Source: Microbacterium sp. SYP-A9085 (GTDB taxonomy: Bacteria > Actinomycetota > Actinomycetes > Actinomycetales > Microbacteriaceae). From it: a stretch of 64,000 nt of DNA. The translations under genes and the position numbers were made by a program. Position 1 is the stretch's first letter. Every line of letters begins with the position of its first letter. The stretch is from the NCBI RefSeq assembly GCF_009649635.1, contig NZ_WJII01000005.1, forward strand, positions 124,001-188,000, given 5' to 3'. The notes beneath the pieces were generated by a model that did not search any database, had not been told where the DNA came from, and saw nothing but the letters and a program-made list of their open reading frames with translations. Shown here piece after piece: positions 36,716 to 43,796 of this stretch.

Positions 36716-37722
36716 CGCGAGCTCCGATGTTCGAGCGCCTCCACCGCGGAACGCGTTCGTGGCGCGAGGGACTGGCCGGATGCCGACGCCAGCACCGCCA
36801 CCAGGATCCGCGCCTGAAAGATCGACAGCCCGCCCATCCCGACGGCGCCCGCTGCGGCAAGGCTCGCGCCGCCGCCCGCGCCATACAGCGCCGCGACGGG
36901 ACCGAACGGCACGCGGGAGGAGAGGCCCACCATCGTGCCGTCGGCAACGGCCTGGGCGACCCACGCCTGCACGGCGGGATTGGCGTTGCCCGCGCCCATG
37001 CCTCCCAGGATCACCGCCGCCGATCCCTGCGCGACGCACGCGTCGAGGAGCCGCGCGTCGAAGCCCGGATAGAGCATGACGACGGCGACGCGGGCGTGAT
37101 CGAACGCGGCAGTCATCGGAAGCGCCTCCAGCGCGCCGAGGGCACGCTGCGCAGGCCCGGAGTAGCGCAGGCGCGAGCCGGTGATCTTCCCCAGCGGCGG
37201 CACGTTGACCGCGTCGAACGCATCGAGGTCCAGCGTGCGCAGTTTGCGGCACCCGACGGCCGGGAGCACCTTTCCCGCGAAGACCACCATCACGCCACGA
37301 CCGCGGGACGATTCGGCGGCCGCCACGTGCAGCGCATCCCGAAGATTGCGCTCCCCATCCGGGTCCTCGGAATCCGGGGTGCGCTGCGCCCCCGTGAAGA
37401 CGACCGGCTTGGGAGTGTCCACACACAGCGCGACAGCGCACGCCGTCTCCTCGAGCGTGTCGGTGCCGTGGGCCACCACCACCCCGCGAACGTCCGGCCG
37501 CGCGACCTGCGTCGCAACGGCATCGACCACCGTTCGGATGTCGCGCAGCGTCATGAGGTAGGAGTTGGTGTGGAGCACGTCGACGACGTCCTCCTGGGCC
37601 GGCCGTCCCGCCAGGCCGGTGAGCAAGTCGGCTCCGCCATCCCTCACCGAGGCGGAGCCGGAGGCGTCGAAGCGGGAGGCGATGGTTCCCCCCGTCGCCA
37701 GGACCACTACACGCGTCATCAT
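36712..37722 (-). CDS. Asparaginase-family amidohydrolase
   Basis: 336 residues of the L-asparaginase (type I/II) fold. The two catalytic threonine segments are intact: ATGGTIAS (Thr13) and VAHGTDTLEETA (Thr87, Asp88). VFTGAQRTPDSEDPDGERN and VMLYPGFDARLLDA are also family segments. It hydrolyses a side-chain amide such as asparagine or a related compound in the cytoplasm; no signal peptide. Third from the start of enzymes in the minus-strand operon that runs SnoaL, ABC ATPase, permease, amidase, asparaginase (42177 to 36712), suggesting that its real substrate is an intermediate of the pathway. Confidence 0.88.
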   Translation of the reverse strand: MMTRVVVLATGGTIASRFDASGSASVRDGGADLLTGLAGRPAQEDVVDVLHTNSYLMTLRDIRTVVDAVATQVARPDVRGVVVAHGTDTLEETACAVALCVDTPKPVVFTGAQRTPDSEDPDGERNLRDALHVAAAESSRGRGVMVVFAGKVLPAVGCRKLRTLDLDAFDAVNVPPLGKITGSRLRYSGPAQRALGALEALPMTAAFDHARVAVVMLYPGFDARLLDACVAQGSAAVILGGMGAGNANPAVQAWVAQAVADGTMVGLSSRVPFGPVAALYGAGGGASLAAAGAVGMGGLSIFQARILVAVLASASGQSLAPRTRSAVEALEHRSSR

Positions 37723-37764
37723 GCCCCCTCTGTGTCCAGCGACACCGACCCGCCCATCGCGACG

Positions 37765-39171
37765 CTATCCCATCGTGGGCGAGCCGACCCGGCCGAGCTG
37801 CTCGATCTGTGAGGCCAGATCGAGCAGGCAGGAGATCCGGGGTGACGACATCTGCACCGACGTCGGGATGCCGGCCGCTCCGAGCCCGTTCGGCACCGAC
37901 ACGACGGAAACCGCATCGACGATGTTGAAGGGCAGGGTGAGGTGCCGCTGCCAGTAGTGTCCCCTGGCACCTCCACCGAGCTCCATGCCGTCGTCGAAGT
38001 TCCCGTCCGCAGGCAGGCTCGCGATACCGGAGGTCGGACACAGCAGAATGTCGTACTCGTCGAACGTCGCCAGGATCCTTTGGCGGATGCGATGCTCGAG
38101 CACCATCGAGTCGTAGTAGCTGAGCTCGTTCGCGTAGTGCAGGGATTCTCTCAGGAACGCGCGAGTGTACGGCGCGAGCTCGTCGACAGGCCCCGCCTCC
38201 AGGTTCCGAGCCTTCACGAAGATGTGCCCGAAGTGCGCGAAACTCGCCGCGTGCACGTCCGACGGCTCGAGTGCGATGTCGATGCGGTGAACAGTGTGCC
38301 CGAGCGCCTCCAGGTCGGCGGCGGTGCGCAGGAGATTCGCCTCGACGTCATCGTCGATCAGGTATCCGCCGAGGTCACGGCTGAGCGCGATGCGCAGTGG
38401 CCGGATCCCCTCGGTCGGCAGGGGAAGCGACTCCGGCGCGCCGCCTGCTCCCGGCGACGAATCGAGCATCGCACGAAGCAGCAGCACGCTGTCGGCGACT
38501 GTTCGCGCGAGGCCGCCCTGGACGAGATACCGGTCCGCTGACATGGGGCCGTCGCCGGCCGTCCAGCCCCATGGCGGCTTGAGACCCACCAGACCCGAGA
38601 ACGTGGCGGGGATCCTGATGGACCCGGCGATGTCGCTCGCTGTCGCGAGGGTGCTCATTCCCGCGGCGACAGCGGCGGCGGATCCCCCGGACGAGCCGCC
38701 CGGCGACAGACTGAGGTTCCACGGATTCCTGGTGACGCCCCACTGCGCGCTGTGCGTCACGGTAGAGCAGTTGAATTCCGGAGTCGTCGTCCGGGCATGG
38801 AGGATGGCACCGGCCCGCCTCAACGAGGCGACCACCGGGTGGTCCTTGGCGGCGATCCGCTTCGGCGATGCCGCGTGCGCACCGGTCTCCACGGTCCGGC
38901 CGGCCATGTCATGCGACGCCTTCACGGCGACCGTCACGCCCAAGAGCGAGGGCAGCACGTCGTCCGCCCCCGCCCTGGAATACACCCGCTCGGCCGCGCG
39001 CGCACTGTGCAGGGCGTCGTCGTACATCCGCTCGGTGAAGGCGTTCACGATCGCGCCGTGGCGCTCATCCCTTCCCAGCTGCTCGCGGAGCACCTCCACC
39101 GGTGACAGCGTCTTCGCGCGGAACTCGGCCAACTGCCGGGAGGCCGGAAGGAATGCAATCGACTCGGTCAC
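37765..39171 (-). CDS. Amidase signature family hydrolase
   Basis: 468 residues with the Ser-cisSer-Lys triad: Lys84 (VTVAVKASHDMAG), the Ser160/161 pair (SPGGSSGGSAAAVAAG) and nucleophile Ser184 (ASDIAGSIRIPATF). The usual GGS before the nucleophile reads AGS, a mild change. The family hydrolyses amides, including allophanate, ring-opened heterocycles and nitrile-derived amides. Start ATG at 39171. It lies 42 bp upstream of the asparaginase gene and 33 bp downstream of the permease gene on the same strand. Confidence 0.88.
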   Translation of the reverse strand: MTESIAFLPASRQLAEFRAKTLSPVEVLREQLGRDERHGAIVNAFTERMYDDALHSARAAERVYSRAGADDVLPSLLGVTVAVKASHDMAGRTVETGAHAASPKRIAAKDHPVVASLRRAGAILHARTTTPEFNCSTVTHSAQWGVTRNPWNLSLSPGGSSGGSAAAVAAGMSTLATASDIAGSIRIPATFSGLVGLKPPWGWTAGDGPMSADRYLVQGGLARTVADSVLLLRAMLDSSPGAGGAPESLPLPTEGIRPLRIALSRDLGGYLIDDDVEANLLRTAADLEALGHTVHRIDIALEPSDVHAASFAHFGHIFVKARNLEAGPVDELAPYTRAFLRESLHYANELSYYDSMVLEHRIRQRILATFDEYDILLCPTSGIASLPADGNFDDGMELGGGARGHYWQRHLTLPFNIVDAVSVVSVPNGLGAAGIPTSVQMSSPRISCLLDLASQIEQLGRVGSPTMG

Positions 39172-39204
39172 GATTCCGTCCGCCTCCCAGCAGGTGGTGT
39201 GGTC

Positions 39205-40161
39205 CTACTTGGCGGATCCCAGAACATCCTCGGCTCGCCGGTTCATGGAGCCGATGGCGACCGCGATGATCAGGATGGCGCCGATCACGAGGTCGCTCGT
39301 CCACGTCGGCACGTTCGCGATGACGAGGCCGTTCGTGATCGTGGGGACCAGGATGGCGCCATACAGCGTGCCCGGGATGGTGAAGGCACCCGTGCGGCTG
39401 GCCGCCGCGCCGACGAACACCGCCGTAAAGGCGGAGAACAGGTAGGTGTTCCCCAGGTTCGGGTTGCCCGAGCCGAGCTGGGCGGCGACGAGGATGCCGC
39501 CGATGCCGGCGAGGAGGGTTCCTCCGCCGAGTGCCCAGAATGTGTACGCCGACACCCTGATGCCCGCCAGCCGCGTGGCCTCGGGGTTACGGCCGGCCGC
39601 CTGAAGGCTGCGCCCGCCCACCGCGTAGCGCAGCAGGACGGTCAGGATCACCGCGACCACGAGCATCACCACCGCGGTCAGCGGAAGGAACCCGACCGAG
39701 GCACGTCCGAACAGCACGAAGGGCTCCACCTCGATCGGCTGGTAGATGCCACCGCTGATGCCATGCGTGACGCCCAGGACGATCGACATCATGCCGAGGC
39801 CGCCCACGATCGAGGGGACCTTGAACCACACCACGGCCGCCGCCGTGGCCAGGCCGAAGATCAGCGACACGATCAGCGCGATCAGCAGCGCGATGATGAA
39901 CGGCACGCCCGCCCCGAGGCTGATCGCGAAGAGCACGCCGGTGAACGTCGTGACCATTCCGACCGAGAGGTCCAGTTCGCCGTTCATGAGCGCGAGCGCG
40001 ACACCGAAGGCCACCATCGCCTGTACCGAGACCTGGGACAGGATCACGGAGGCGTTGGAGAAGGACGCGAAATTGGGCCAGAAGATCGAGAAGACGATGA
40101 TCACGACGAGGAGGACGCCGAGGGCCGCGATGGGGGGGATGCTGGGTGTGATTCTCTTCAT
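39205..40161 (-). CDS. Ribose-type ABC transporter permease (RbsC-like)
   Basis: 318-residue inner-membrane permease with about eight to ten hydrophobic segments and the BPD_transp_2 pattern: ASVILSQVSVQAMVAFGVA, NGELDLSVGMVTTFTGVL and RSLQAAGRNPEATRLAGI (the EAA-like coupling loop). Partner of the ATPase at 40198; the binding protein is the distant 31403 gene. Start ATG at 40161, 36 bp after the ATPase stop. Confidence 0.9.
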   Translation of the reverse strand: MKRITPSIPPIAALGVLLVVIIVFSIFWPNFASFSNASVILSQVSVQAMVAFGVALALMNGELDLSVGMVTTFTGVLFAISLGAGVPFIIALLIALIVSLIFGLATAAAVVWFKVPSIVGGLGMMSIVLGVTHGISGGIYQPIEVEPFVLFGRASVGFLPLTAVVMLVVAVILTVLLRYAVGGRSLQAAGRNPEATRLAGIRVSAYTFWALGGGTLLAGIGGILVAAQLGSGNPNLGNTYLFSAFTAVFVGAAASRTGAFTIPGTLYGAILVPTITNGLVIANVPTWTSDLVIGAILIIAVAIGSMNRRAEDVLGSAK

Positions 40162-40197
40162 GGTCTATGAACATTCCAAACGGGATCGGTGGGCGGA

Positions 40198-41721
40198 TCA
40201 GAAACAAGCAGCGATGATGTTGCTTTTCGTCAGGTCGGCGTCGGAGAGTTCGGCGACGACCGCTCCTTCGCGGAGCACGACGACCCGGTCGGCGACATCG
40301 ACCAGTTCGTCCAGCTCCGAGATCGCGACGACGACGGCCATGCCCTCGGCGGCGAGCTGCCGCACCATGGCGTAGATGTCGCGGCGGCTTCCCACGTCGA
40401 CGCCGCGAGAGGGCTCGTCGAGCAGGAGCACCTGCGGGTTGTGTTCGATCATCCTGGCGAACAGCACTTTCTGCTGGTTGCCGCCGGACAGCGTCCGCAT
40501 CAGTGCCGCCGGCTTGGCGCCGCGGATGCGCAGACTGTCGATCCACTTGCGCGCGGTCTCGAACTCGGAGGCATACCCGATCCACCAGGGGATCTTCGCC
40601 GTGGGGGTGCGCCTGCCGATCGTCATGTGCGCGCCGATTGTGAGATTGTCGACGATCCCCTGGTGGATGCGGTCCTCGGGCAGGAAGGCGAAGCCGCGGC
40701 GGCGAGACCGCGCGGTGGAGCCCAGCCGCACCCGTCGGCCGTCCACGGTGACCGAGCCGGTGGCCTGGCGGTCTGCCCCCGCCAGGGCGCGAAGCACACT
40801 CGTCCGTCCCGAACCCACCAGGCCCGCGAGGCCGAGGATCTCCCCCGACCGCGCGGAGAACGAGACCGGGGTGCGGCGATGCGCCAGCTTGAGGTTCTCG
40901 ACGTCGAGCATGACCTCGCCGATCGGGCGATGGACCGCGTCGGGGGTGTCCCCGGCCTCGACACTCACCTCGACGGGTCGATCGAGCGGGCCGGAGATGT
41001 AGTGAACCAGCGTGTCGCGGGTGATCTCGCTTGTGGGTGCGTCGAACACCGATCGGGCATCCCGCATGATGTGCACGCGCGAGCAGAGCGCCAGGACTTC
41101 GTCCAGGCGGTGCGAGACGAAGATGATGGCCGTGCCCTGCTTCTGCATTTCCCTGACGGCGGAGAACAGCATCTCGACGCCGTCATGGTCGAGCGCCGAC
41201 GTCGGCTCGTCCAGGATCAACAGCTTGGGCTCTGCGACGAGCGCATGCCCGAGCGAGGCCACCCACTTCTCCCAGAGCGAGGCCTCGGAGATCGGCTTGG
41301 ACACGTCGACGGCGACCCCGATGCGGGCGAGGATCTCGCTGGCCCGCGCCTCCGTCTGCCGCCAGCTGATGAGCGGGCCGAATCCTGGTTTGCGATGCCC
41401 GAAGAAGACGTTCTCCGCGATCGTCTGGTGGTCGATCAGGTGAGGTTCCTGGTAGATCACCGCCACGCCGGCGGCAAGTGACTCACTCGGGGTGTGGTGC
41501 TCGAGCAGCACGCCATCGACGGTGATGGTGCCCTCGTCCGGCACCGTGGCGCCGGAGACCATCCCGATCACGGTGCTCTTGCCGGCGCCGTTGGCGCCCA
41601 CCAGGCCGAGGATCTCGCCCTTGTACACGTCGAGGCTGACATCGTCCACGGCACGCATGTCGCCGTACTGTTTGACCGCGCCGCGCACGGCGAGCACGAC
41701 GTCGTTGTCTGTGTTCTTCAC
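40198..41721 (-). CDS. Ribose-type ABC transporter ATPase (RbsA-like, two NBDs)
   Basis: 507 residues with two fused nucleotide-binding domains. The first has GLVGANGAGKST and LLILDEPTSALD; the second has GLVGSGRTS in place of a canonical P-loop (common in RbsA/MglA proteins), LSGGNQQKVLFARMI and VLLLDEPSRGVDVGS. Energises the permease at 39205. The start is GTG at 41721; the overlapping ATG one base upstream would be followed by TGA, so it is not used. 57 bp downstream of the SnoaL-like gene. Confidence 0.9.
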   Translation of the reverse strand: MKNTDNDVVLAVRGAVKQYGDMRAVDDVSLDVYKGEILGLVGANGAGKSTVIGMVSGATVPDEGTITVDGVLLEHHTPSESLAAGVAVIYQEPHLIDHQTIAENVFFGHRKPGFGPLISWRQTEARASEILARIGVAVDVSKPISEASLWEKWVASLGHALVAEPKLLILDEPTSALDHDGVEMLFSAVREMQKQGTAIIFVSHRLDEVLALCSRVHIMRDARSVFDAPTSEITRDTLVHYISGPLDRPVEVSVEAGDTPDAVHRPIGEVMLDVENLKLAHRRTPVSFSARSGEILGLAGLVGSGRTSVLRALAGADRQATGSVTVDGRRVRLGSTARSRRRGFAFLPEDRIHQGIVDNLTIGAHMTIGRRTPTAKIPWWIGYASEFETARKWIDSLRIRGAKPAALMRTLSGGNQQKVLFARMIEHNPQVLLLDEPSRGVDVGSRRDIYAMVRQLAAEGMAVVVAISELDELVDVADRVVVLREGAVVAELSDADLTKSNIIAACF

Positions 41722-41778
41722 ATCCCTATCCCTGCTGTCTGGAGTCGTCGGCTCTGACGGGGAATCCGGCAGTCCGGG

Positions 41779-42177
41779 TCATTGCGAAGCCCACTCTTCG
41801 AATGGGTGATCGATCGAGATCAGCCAAGCGCCGTCTGCGTCCTGCGTCAGCACGTCGTGGGCGCTCCCCCGGAACTGGTCGACGGTTTCACCGTCGTCCA
41901 GTCGCATCACGTATCCCGTGCAGACAAGCGCGATTCCATCGCCGTAGACGGTCAGTTCCTCCCGCAGCTCGACGTCTCTTGTGAGCCCCGACGCGGCGAC
42001 GCCGACGAAACGTTCCCTGATCCGGTCCCTGCCCGAGATCACGGAGCCGTCCCGCAGACGCATCACCGCGTTGTCGTGGTAGTTCGCGATGTAGGCCTCG
42101 ACATCCTTCGCCGCCGCCGCCGCCACAACAGCCTTCACCACCTCCAGGGGGGTCCGCTCCTTGGCTTCCCTGCTCAT
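41779..42177 (-). CDS. SnoaL/NTF2-like protein
   Basis: 132-residue NTF2-fold protein: VEAYIANYHDNAVMRLRDG, ISGRDRIRERFVGVAASG, GTGYVMRLDDGE-type strand (CTGYVMRLDDGETVDQFRG) and AWLISIDHPFEEWASQ. The fold serves small isomerases, cyclases and hydrolases or mere ligand binding; no function can be assigned. ATG at 42177 is chosen over the longer frame. First gene of the operon that contains the ABC ATPase, permease, amidase and asparaginase. The upstream gap 42178-42450 holds a GTTCAG-N5-CTGAAC palindrome and no gene. Confidence 0.75.
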   Translation of the reverse strand: MSREAKERTPLEVVKAVVAAAAAKDVEAYIANYHDNAVMRLRDGSVISGRDRIRERFVGVAASGLTRDVELREELTVYGDGIALVCTGYVMRLDDGETVDQFRGSAHDVLTQDADGAWLISIDHPFEEWASQ

Positions 42178-42303
42178 GCCGCCGCACCAGCGCGGGTGGA
42201 AGCGGTGGTGGTCATCTGCGGGCGTGTGCTGGCATCGTCGGCGACGCGTGCGCACTCGAATTCTGCGAGGATTCCGAACTTCATTGTCTGGCCTTCCGAG
42301 GGT

Positions 42304-42320
42304 GTTCAGAGAGACTGAAC
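42304..42320 (-). promoter_or_regulatory. Palindrome GTTCAG-N5-CTGAAC upstream of the SnoaL/ABC operon
   Basis: Perfect 6-bp inverted repeat with a 5-nt centre, 127 bp upstream of the SnoaL-like start. A further GTTCAG on the minus strand (42395-42390) stands 6 nt before TTGACG (42383-42378), the same spacing as at 33954-33937. No good -10 box is seen with that TTGACG. Candidate operator for the amidase/transport operon. Confidence 0.5.
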
Positions 42321-42450
42321 GCCATCGTAACCGATACCGGCCTTCTTGGCGACACGGCGCGCTTTTTCGGAGAAGTTCGTCAAGTTGAACTGAACGACAT
42401 CCCCTCGAACAAGTACTCGGGGCGACCGTCGATCCGACGGACGAAGCAGC

Positions 42451-43128
42451 TCAGCCGAACAGCTCGGGATGCCGGCCGAGTTCGTTTCGCGTCCGGCGGA
42501 TGTGCGTCACAAGAACCCGCTCGGCGTCCCCGTCGTCGCGGCGCCGGATGCCGTCGAGCAGCAGCCGGTGCTCGAGATGGGTCACGTCGAGCGTGGCCGC
42601 GCCCGTGAGCTTCGTGTACGCGCGCCGATAGTGGTGGGTCGTGTTCCAGAGCCGGTGCACGACCTCGCCGAGATAGGAGGGCTCGGCGGCCGCGTAGCTT
42701 CCCAGGTGGAACTCGCGGTCCAGTCGCATGAACTCGTCGACGGACCGAGTGCGCTCCATCGCCTCCACGAGCGCACCCAGCCGGTCGACGTCGTCGTCGG
42801 CGATGCGTTCCATGCTCGCGCTGAGCAAGAGCGGCTCGAGCCGCTCACGCATGCGGTAGGCCTGCGCACACTCGCGTTGCGTGAGCCGGGAGACCCATGC
42901 CCCAGAGTTGGAGACGATCGTGACCAGCCCGTCCGCATTCAGCATGCGGAGCGCCTCGCGCACCGGTATCCGGCTCACACCAAGTCGTTCGGCGATCTCC
43001 TCCTGCAGGATCCTCGTGCCGGGCGTGAGCTCGTCCTCGAGGATCGCGGTGCGCAGCGAGTCGGCGATGCGCCGGCTCGCCACGGAGCCGCCGTTCACGG
43101 CGGCGGCTGGGCGCGGAATTCCACTCAT
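42451..43128 (-). CDS. GntR-family regulator, FCD type
   Basis: 225 residues: N-terminal winged helix (RRIADSLRTAILEDELTPGT, LGVSRIPVREALRMLNADGLV) and C-terminal all-helical FCD ligand domain with DREFHLGSYAAAEPSYLG and THLEHRLLLDGIRRRDDGDA, whose Asp and His residues usually hold a metal that binds a carboxylate ligand. ATG at 43128 gives MSGIPRPAAAVN; a GTG just upstream is possible. It is followed downstream by the SnoaL operon and preceded by VOC 3 (19-bp gap), so it may be co-transcribed with VOC 3. Confidence 0.88.
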   Translation of the reverse strand: MSGIPRPAAAVNGGSVASRRIADSLRTAILEDELTPGTRILQEEIAERLGVSRIPVREALRMLNADGLVTIVSNSGAWVSRLTQRECAQAYRMRERLEPLLLSASMERIADDDVDRLGALVEAMERTRSVDEFMRLDREFHLGSYAAAEPSYLGEVVHRLWNTTHHYRRAYTKLTGAATLDVTHLEHRLLLDGIRRRDDGDAERVLVTHIRRTRNELGRHPELFG

Positions 43129-43147
43129 CGTGCTCACTCTAGGGGCG

Positions 43148-43672
43148 TCACGCCTCCGGACGGGCAGGGTGCCACAGGAGCACCCGCGCGTCCTTCTCGT
43201 AGGCCTTGCCGGCGGGGAAGCTGACGAGCTCGAACTGCAGGCCCCACGGGCTGAGGAAGTAGACCCAGCGCTGCCCCTCCGACGCATTCGCACTCACGGT
43301 CGGCTCGCCGAGCACGCGGATGCCGTGCCCGCGCAAGTAGTCGACGGCGGCATCCAGGTCATCGACGTAGAGGGCGAGGTGGTGGCCGCCGATGTCGCTG
43401 TTTCGGGGCGGTTCGAGACGCTGTCCGGGCGAGCGGTACTCGAACACCTCGAAGTTGGAGCCGAAAGCGCAGCGGTAGAAGCGGATGTCGGTCACCTCGG
43501 TCCCGGGGCCCACATCGAGGTGGACGCGCATCCAGTCTTCATCGCGGTGGATACCGGGCAGCGAGTAGACGTGCTCGCACCCGAGGATGTCGACGAAGAA
43601 GCGGTGGGCCTGCTCGATATCGGGGACCGTGACGCCGATGTGATCGGTGCCGCGTAGGCCGGGGATAGCCAT
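43148..43672 (-). CDS. VOC family protein 3
   Basis: 174-residue VOC-fold protein, paralogue of VOC 1 at 27565 with a 20-residue C-terminal extension (AGKAYEKDARVLLWHPARPEA). PGLRGTDHIGVTVPDIEQAH, LGCEHVYSL, GGHHLALYVDDL and WGLQFELV give His, His, Glu ligands by pattern. The second of two consecutive ATGs (43672) is chosen because AGGAGG is then 5 nt away; the first leaves 2 nt. Divergent from the E1 gene, 124 bp apart. Confidence 0.85.
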   Translation of the reverse strand: MAIPGLRGTDHIGVTVPDIEQAHRFFVDILGCEHVYSLPGIHRDEDWMRVHLDVGPGTEVTDIRFYRCAFGSNFEVFEYRSPGQRLEPPRNSDIGGHHLALYVDDLDAAVDYLRGHGIRVLGEPTVSANASEGQRWVYFLSPWGLQFELVSFPAGKAYEKDARVLLWHPARPEA

Positions 43673-43731
43673 CATGACCTCCTGATGGATACATATTGGA
43701 CATCGATGAGCAAATATTACGCACTGAGGCG

Positions 43732-43760
43732 TTGAATTGGATACATTCACCGGTTAGAGT
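43732..43760 (+). promoter_or_regulatory. Promoter of the 2-oxoacid dehydrogenase operon
   Basis: TTGAAT (43732-43737), 17-bp spacer, TAGAGT (43755-43760), with start expected near 43767 and AAGGAG at 43781-43786. The 9-mer TGGATACAT directly after the -35 box (43738-43746) is repeated at 43686-43694 next to the divergent VOC 3 start, a possible binding site for the adjacent GntR regulator. Confidence 0.6.
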
Positions 43761-43796
43761 AGCGGAACCACAGACCTTCGAAGGAGACGTCGGCGC

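Noticed and set aside
36047-38041. 664-codon minus-strand frame over the asparaginase and MFS genes
   Set aside because: It is out of frame with the asparaginase, which has intact catalytic motifs, and its translation shows no family pattern.
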